Source: Clostridia bacterium | GTDB lineage: Bacteria > Bacillota_A > Clostridia > Christensenellales > CAG-138 | Length of the DNA: 26,354 nucleotides | Reading direction: 5' to 3' | Assembly (NCBI GenBank): GCA_017553815.1 | Contig: JAFZJT010000127.1 | Location: 1-26,354, forward strand | Shown here: one piece after another, positions 23,398 to 26,354 of the stretch | Layout of the letters: each line of letters opens with the position of its first letter | Position numbering within the stretch: the stretch's first letter is position 1 | Notes under the pieces: model-generated | Told to the model about the DNA's origin: nothing | Databases searched by the model: none | Seen by the model: the letters and a program-made list of their open reading frames with translations, nothing else | Program-made: the position numbers and the translations under genes

Positions 23398-24057
23398 ATG
23401 GTATCAAAGTATAAATACTGCCTTTTCGATTTGGACGGCACCCTGACCGACCCCGCGCCGGGCATAACGGGCTCCGTTGAGTATGCGCTTGAAAGGTTCG
23501 GGATAAGGGTCGCGAACAGGAGCGAGCTGAATAAGTTCATCGGTCCTCCGCTCGTGTACTCATTCAAAACCTATTTCGGCTTTTCGGACGAGCAGGCGAA
23601 GCAGGCGGTCGTATACTACCGCGAACGCTTCTCGGCGGGCGGGCTCTATGAAAACGAGATATACCCGGGCAGAGCCGAGCTTCTTGAGAATATCAAGGAG
23701 GGAGGGGGAAGGGTCATCCTCGCAACGAGCAAGCCCGAGGAATTCGCGGAGAAGATACTCGCGCATTTCGATATCCTAAAGTATTTCGACTTCGTTGCGG
23801 GAAACACCCTTGAGGAAACGCGCCCCGAAAAGCGACAGGTGATTGAGCATATCCTTTCGAGCCGTCCCGATATCAGCCCCGAAAACGCAATCATGGTCGG
23901 GGATAGGGAATACGACGTGCTCGCCGCTAAGGAATTCTCTTTGCCCTCCGTCGGCGTGCTCTTCGGCTACGGCTCGCTTGAGGAGCTTGAGAGCGCGGGC
24001 GCGGATATGCTCGCCAAGGACATTGCCGAACTGCGCGCGCTTCTTATGGAGGCTTGA
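23398..24057 (+). CDS. HAD-family phosphatase (phosphoglycolate phosphatase-like)
   Basis: 219 residues. A HAD subfamily IA hydrolase: motif I FDLDGTLTD with nucleophile D11 and acid-base D13, an alpha-helical cap from about 18-85 with GPPLVYSF, motif II ILATSKPEE, motif III in the RPEKRQVIEHIL region, and motif IV MVGDREYD. Relatives dephosphorylate phosphoglycolate, nucleotides or sugar phosphates; the substrate is not predictable. GAGGT precedes ATG 23398. It lies 61 bp after PBP2 and 37 bp before tgt, and is probably co-transcribed with both. Confidence 0.88.
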   Translation: MVSKYKYCLFDLDGTLTDPAPGITGSVEYALERFGIRVANRSELNKFIGPPLVYSFKTYFGFSDEQAKQAVVYYRERFSAGGLYENEIYPGRAELLENIKEGGGRVILATSKPEEFAEKILAHFDILKYFDFVAGNTLEETRPEKRQVIEHILSSRPDISPENAIMVGDREYDVLAAKEFSLPSVGVLFGYGSLEELESAGADMLAKDIAELRALLMEA

Positions 24058-24094
24058 AGCGCTGAACCGAACCGATGATAAAACGGAGAAGCTC

Positions 24095-25240
24095 TTGAAT
24101 CCATTTCAACTCTTAAAAACCGAGGGAAGCGCGAGGCGCGGACGGCTCACCACCGTGCACGGCGTTATCGAAACGCCCGTGTTTATGAACGTGGGCACGG
24201 CGGCGGCTATACGCGGCGGCGCGGGCACCGTGGATCTTCGCGAGATAGGCTGTCAGGTCGAGCTTTCAAACACCTATCATCTGCATCTTCGGCCGGGCGA
24301 CGAGCTCATCAAAAGGCTCGGCGGTCTGCATCGCTTCATGGATTGGGAAGGACCCATCCTGACCGACAGCGGCGGCTTTCAGGTGTTTTCGCTCGCGCAC
24401 CGAAGGAAGATAACCGAACAGGGCGTGCGCTTTTGCTCGTATATCGACGGAAAAACGGTCTTCATCGGCCCGGAGGAATCGATGCGCATCCAATCCAACC
24501 TCGGCTCGACCATCGCAATGGCGTTCGACGAGTGCATCGAAAACCCCGCGCCGTACGCATACGTCGAAAGGTCCATCGAGCGCACGACGCGGTGGCTTCA
24601 TAGGTGCAGGGCGGAGCTTGAGCGTCTTAATTCGCTTGACGATACGATAAATAAAAATCAAATGCTATTCGGCATAAATCAGGGCGGCATCTTTCCCGAC
24701 CTGCGCGTTCGCCACATGAGGCAGATACGCGAGCTGGACCTGCCCGGCTTTGCGATAGGCGGGCTTTCGGTCGGCGAGACCGCAGAAGAGATGTATGGGA
24801 TACTGGACGCGGTCGTGCCCGAAATGCCAAAGGATAAGCCGCGCTATCTGATGGGCGTCGGCACCCCGCTGAACATCCTCGAGGGCGTGTACCGCGGCGT
24901 GGACTTCTTCGACTGCGTGCTTCCGCTTCGCAACGCCCAGCACGGCAACGTGTTCACTTGGAACGGCAAGATGCGCCTTCTCGCGGAAAAATACAGCGAG
25001 GATATGCGCCCCATCGACGAAAACTGCGGCTGTCCCGCGTGCAGGCACTACGGCAGGGCGTACGTAAGGCATCTATTAAAGGCGGATGAGCGCCTCGGGA
25101 TGCGGCTCTGCGTGCTACACAACCTTTATTTTTATAACGATTTGACAGCGAAAATGCGCGATGCGATAGGTGGCGGCGAGTTCGCGGCGTTTTATAATAA
25201 ATATAGACCCATACTCGGCGAATTCGCACCGGAGCCGTGA
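24095..25240 (+). CDS. tgt: tRNA-guanine transglycosylase (queuine/preQ1 insertion)
   Basis: 381 residues, the normal length of bacterial Tgt, which swaps guanine 34 for preQ1 in tRNAs with GUN anticodons (Asp, Asn, His, Tyr). A tRNA-His(GTG) is encoded in this window. Motifs: LTDSGGFQVFSL with D91, the nucleophile region VDFFDCVLPLRNAQHG with D273, and the zinc site C311, C313, C316 and H342. The characterised family more often has PTR where this protein has PLR. The open frame extends far upstream, but the true start is TTG 24095: GGAG (24085-24088) lies 6 bp before it, and anything earlier overlaps the HAD gene. Confidence 0.94.
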   Translation: MNPFQLLKTEGSARRGRLTTVHGVIETPVFMNVGTAAAIRGGAGTVDLREIGCQVELSNTYHLHLRPGDELIKRLGGLHRFMDWEGPILTDSGGFQVFSLAHRRKITEQGVRFCSYIDGKTVFIGPEESMRIQSNLGSTIAMAFDECIENPAPYAYVERSIERTTRWLHRCRAELERLNSLDDTINKNQMLFGINQGGIFPDLRVRHMRQIRELDLPGFAIGGLSVGETAEEMYGILDAVVPEMPKDKPRYLMGVGTPLNILEGVYRGVDFFDCVLPLRNAQHGNVFTWNGKMRLLAEKYSEDMRPIDENCGCPACRHYGRAYVRHLLKADERLGMRLCVLHNLYFYNDLTAKMRDAIGGGEFAAFYNKYRPILGEFAPEP

Positions 25241-25288
25241 CGGCGCACCGCGTAAGCGCCGTTAAAACGAATCGAAAAGGAGCGAAAA

Positions 25289-25609
25289 ATGGCGTCAAGC
25301 AAGGAATATTTGAGCTTCATACTGGAACAGCTTTCCGAGGTCGACGGAGTCGGCACGCGCGCGATGATGGGGGAGTACCTCATCTACGTTCAAGGCGCGC
25401 TCGTCGGCGGCATCTATGACGACAGCTTCCTCCTCAAGCCCGTTCCGTCGGCGCTTGAAATGCTCAAGGAAGTCCCGCTCGTTGAGCCCTATCCGGGAGC
25501 GAAGAAAATGTTGCTTGTGGATAAACTCGAGGATAAGTGCTTCTTGAAGGCGCTTTTGGAGACAGCGGCGGGGGATATCCTTGAAAGCAAGGGCAAAAAG
25601 CGCGGCTGA
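25289..25609 (+). CDS. TfoX/Sxy N-terminal domain protein
   Basis: 106 residues covering just the TfoX N-terminal domain: FILEQLSEVDGVGTRAMMGEYLIYVQG, GGIYDDSFLLKP and EPYPGAKKMLLVD are the usual landmarks (residue runs shown here in part). TfoX/Sxy regulates competence in gammaproteobacteria, but stand-alone N-domain proteins are widespread in Firmicutes with no settled role. AAGGAGC precedes ATG 25289. It follows tgt by 48 bp and a terminator-like hairpin overlaps its stop. Confidence 0.85.
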   Translation: MASSKEYLSFILEQLSEVDGVGTRAMMGEYLIYVQGALVGGIYDDSFLLKPVPSALEMLKEVPLVEPYPGAKKMLLVDKLEDKCFLKALLETAAGDILESKGKKRG

Positions 25610-25622
25610 TGCTTGCTTTTTT
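25584..25622 (+). terminator. Probable terminator overlapping the end of the TfoX-like gene
   Basis: AAAGCAAG (25584-25591) pairs with CTTGCTTT (25612-25619) around a 20-nt loop and runs into a T-tract (TTTTTT to 25622). The stem is only 8 bp and AU-rich. The following ~210 bp up to the tRNA-Ser promoter hold only a 6-bp hairpin (TTGGCA-CGCA-TGCCAA, 25656-25671) and no gene I can support. Confidence 0.5.
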
Positions 25623-25830
25623 CCAAATCCAAAGTGAGTTTGAACGGGACGTGGCTTGGCACGCATGCCAAATCGGCGCAAGATCGAGATGCGGCGGCGA
25701 GCTTCCGATACGATGGCGGATACTCAAGCGCGCATCGCGCCGTACTCCTTCAATGCATCGCGGCGAATACCGCAGCCTGCTTTTGGGATCAAACGCACAT
25801 CATTGTATACAAAATTTTCTCTATTTCAGC

Positions 25831-25859
25831 TTGACAAGTGCCGCGCTCCTTGATATAAT
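25831..25859 (+). promoter_or_regulatory. Sigma-A promoter of the tRNA-Ser pair
   Basis: TTGACA (25831-25836), a 17-bp spacer and TATAAT (25854-25859): a full consensus match. The expected start is about 12 nt before tRNA-Ser(TGA). Confidence 0.92.
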
Positions 25860-25878
25860 ACTCCCGTTGCATAGATAG

Positions 25879-25967
25879 GGAGAGATGTCCGAGTGGTTTA
25901 TGGAGCCGGTCTTGAAAACCGGTGATGCCGCAAGGCACCGGGGGTTCGAATCCCTCTCTCTCCGCCA
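25879..25967 (+). tRNA. tRNA-Ser(TGA)
   Basis: Class II tRNA. Acceptor GGAGAGA/TCTCTCC, discriminator G and encoded CCA. The anticodon stem CCGGT/ACCGG encloses CTTGAAA, giving TGA. A long variable arm (TGATGCCGCAAGGCACC) is typical of serine tRNAs. Confidence 0.96.
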
Positions 25968-25973
25968 AAATAT

Positions 25974-26066
25974 GGAGAAGTACCCAAGTGGCTGTAAGGG
26001 GCTCCCCTGCTAAGGGAGTAGGCTCTGCGAAGGGGCGCGAGGGTTCAAATCCCTCCTTCTCCGCCA
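25974..26066 (+). tRNA. tRNA-Ser(GCT)
   Basis: Class II tRNA. Acceptor GGAGAAG/CTTCTCC, discriminator G and encoded CCA. The anticodon stem CTCCC/GGGAG encloses CTGCTAA, giving GCT. Long variable arm. It is 6 bp after tRNA-Ser(TGA), and its 3' end faces the integrase fragment at the window edge, so its 3' end is a likely attachment site. Confidence 0.96.
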
Positions 26067-26101
26067 AAAAGCCCGAAAGTTCAACGCTTTCGGGCTTTTT
26101 T
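26067..26101 (+). terminator. Intrinsic terminator of the tRNA-Ser pair
   Basis: GCCCGAAAG (26071-26079) pairs with CTTTCGGGC (26087-26095) around a 7-nt loop, flanked by A-run and followed by TTTTTT (26096-26101). A classical intrinsic terminator directly after the CCA end. Confidence 0.92.
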
Positions 26102-26180
26102 GTTGCTTTTAAAACTCCCCACGCGAAAAGGCTTGCGGAGCAAAAAGTTTGAATAAATTGAAATGAATTGAATTGTATGG

Positions 26181-26236
26181 CTTACATTGGTGCCTACAAA
26201 GCGTTTTCGCCGTGACCTACATCGGTGCCTACATCG
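26181..26236. repeat. Spaced direct repeats at the integrase 3' end
   Basis: An 18-bp unit, CTTACATTGGTGCCTACA (26181-26198) and CCTACATCGGTGCCTACA (26216-26233), is repeated with 16 of 18 matches and a 35-bp period. Each unit contains two shorter CYTACA elements 12 bp apart (26181, 26193, 26216, 26228). The second copy lies inside the integrase coding end and the first spans its stop and continues past it. Confidence 0.6.
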
Positions 26237-26354
26237 CCGCCGTCGTCCGGCACGATGCTTATATGGGTGTTAAGAGCGTTTACGCCGGCAAGCGCATCGG
26301 AACGGTCAGGATGGATATATCTTTGCGTTGTGGTGATCCTTGCATGACGCATGA
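26194..26354 (-). CDS. Tyrosine recombinase (phage/island integrase), C-terminal end only
   Basis: About 52 residues of the 3' end; the rest lies beyond the right edge. The visible part reads MRHARITTTQRYIHPD, matching the end of the tyrosine recombinase catalytic domain: the late His of the active site (26344-26346) and, nine residues on, the nucleophilic Tyr (26317-26319). A 37-residue tail follows, ending in DVGTDVGHGENAL and TAG at 26196-26194; DVGTDVG comes from the direct repeats. It is read toward the tRNA-Ser genes, the usual arrangement for an integrase at the edge of an element inserted in a tRNA gene. Whether the gene is intact upstream cannot be seen. Confidence 0.8.
   Translation of the reverse strand, partial: MRHARITTTQRYIHPDRSDALAGVNALNTHISIVPDDGGDVGTDVGHGENAL

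Noticed and set aside
25609..25878. Short overlapping frames between the TfoX-like gene and tRNA-Ser
   Set aside because: Three competing frames of 65-89 codons, none with a convincing Shine-Dalgarno or recognisable product, and one runs over the tRNA promoter. Treated as intergenic.
26181..26236. CRISPR array
   Set aside because: Only two imperfect 18-bp copies with a 17-bp gap, partly coding; too few and too irregular for CRISPR.

Overview
The window looks like chromosome from a strictly anaerobic, moderately GC-rich member of the Clostridia. I infer this from the [FeFe]-hydrogenase maturation set (HydE, HydG, HydF plus a TM1266-type regulator), the paired GlgC/GlgD subunits, a SpoIID-type sporulation protein, an NfeD/FloA membrane-microdomain operon and Gram-positive style Shine-Dalgarno and sigma-A promoter sequences. 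I cannot name the species.

Layout. 1-741: six tRNA genes on the minus strand (in transcription order Arg-TCT, His-GTG, Gln-TTG, Lys-TTT, Leu-TAG, Gly-GCC), read from a full-consensus promoter at 713-741. 831-4142: a TGS-domain nucleoside kinase and a large GT-C type membrane glycosyltransferase, plus strand. 4173-5243: a SpoIID/LytB protein, minus strand. 5302-7941: a promoter, then nfeD, a 72-residue membrane protein, floA and a membrane-anchored low-complexity protein, closed by a terminator. 8016-9322: a monocistronic regulator with an ArsR-type helix-turn-helix at its C terminus and about 280 residues of unrecognised sequence before it. 9356-10892: NADP-type glutamate dehydrogenase, minus strand, with its own promoter and terminator. 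10947-15231: the hydrogenase maturation operon (regulator-hydE-hydG-hydF, minus strand) behind a leader of about 215 nt that contains a terminator-like hairpin and competing hairpins. 15282-19182: glgC-glgD followed by an NTF2/SnoaL-like protein and an unrecognised membrane protein, minus strand. 19312-25622: mreC-mreD-PBP2 (cell elongation), a HAD phosphatase, tRNA-guanine transglycosylase and a TfoX N-domain protein, plus strand. 25831-26101: two tRNA-Ser genes (TGA, GCT) with a perfect promoter and terminator. 26181-26354: direct repeats and the last ~50 codons of a tyrosine recombinase pointing at the tRNA-Ser genes, which looks like the edge of an integrated element lying mostly outside the window.

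Most of the window is ordinary core genome. The points most worth a second look are the attenuator-like leader of the hydrogenase maturation operon, the tRNA-Ser/integrase junction with its spaced repeats, the two uncharacterised membrane proteins in the flotillin operon, the ArsR-type regulator with a large unknown N-terminal region, and the inverted repeat straddling the mreC promoter.
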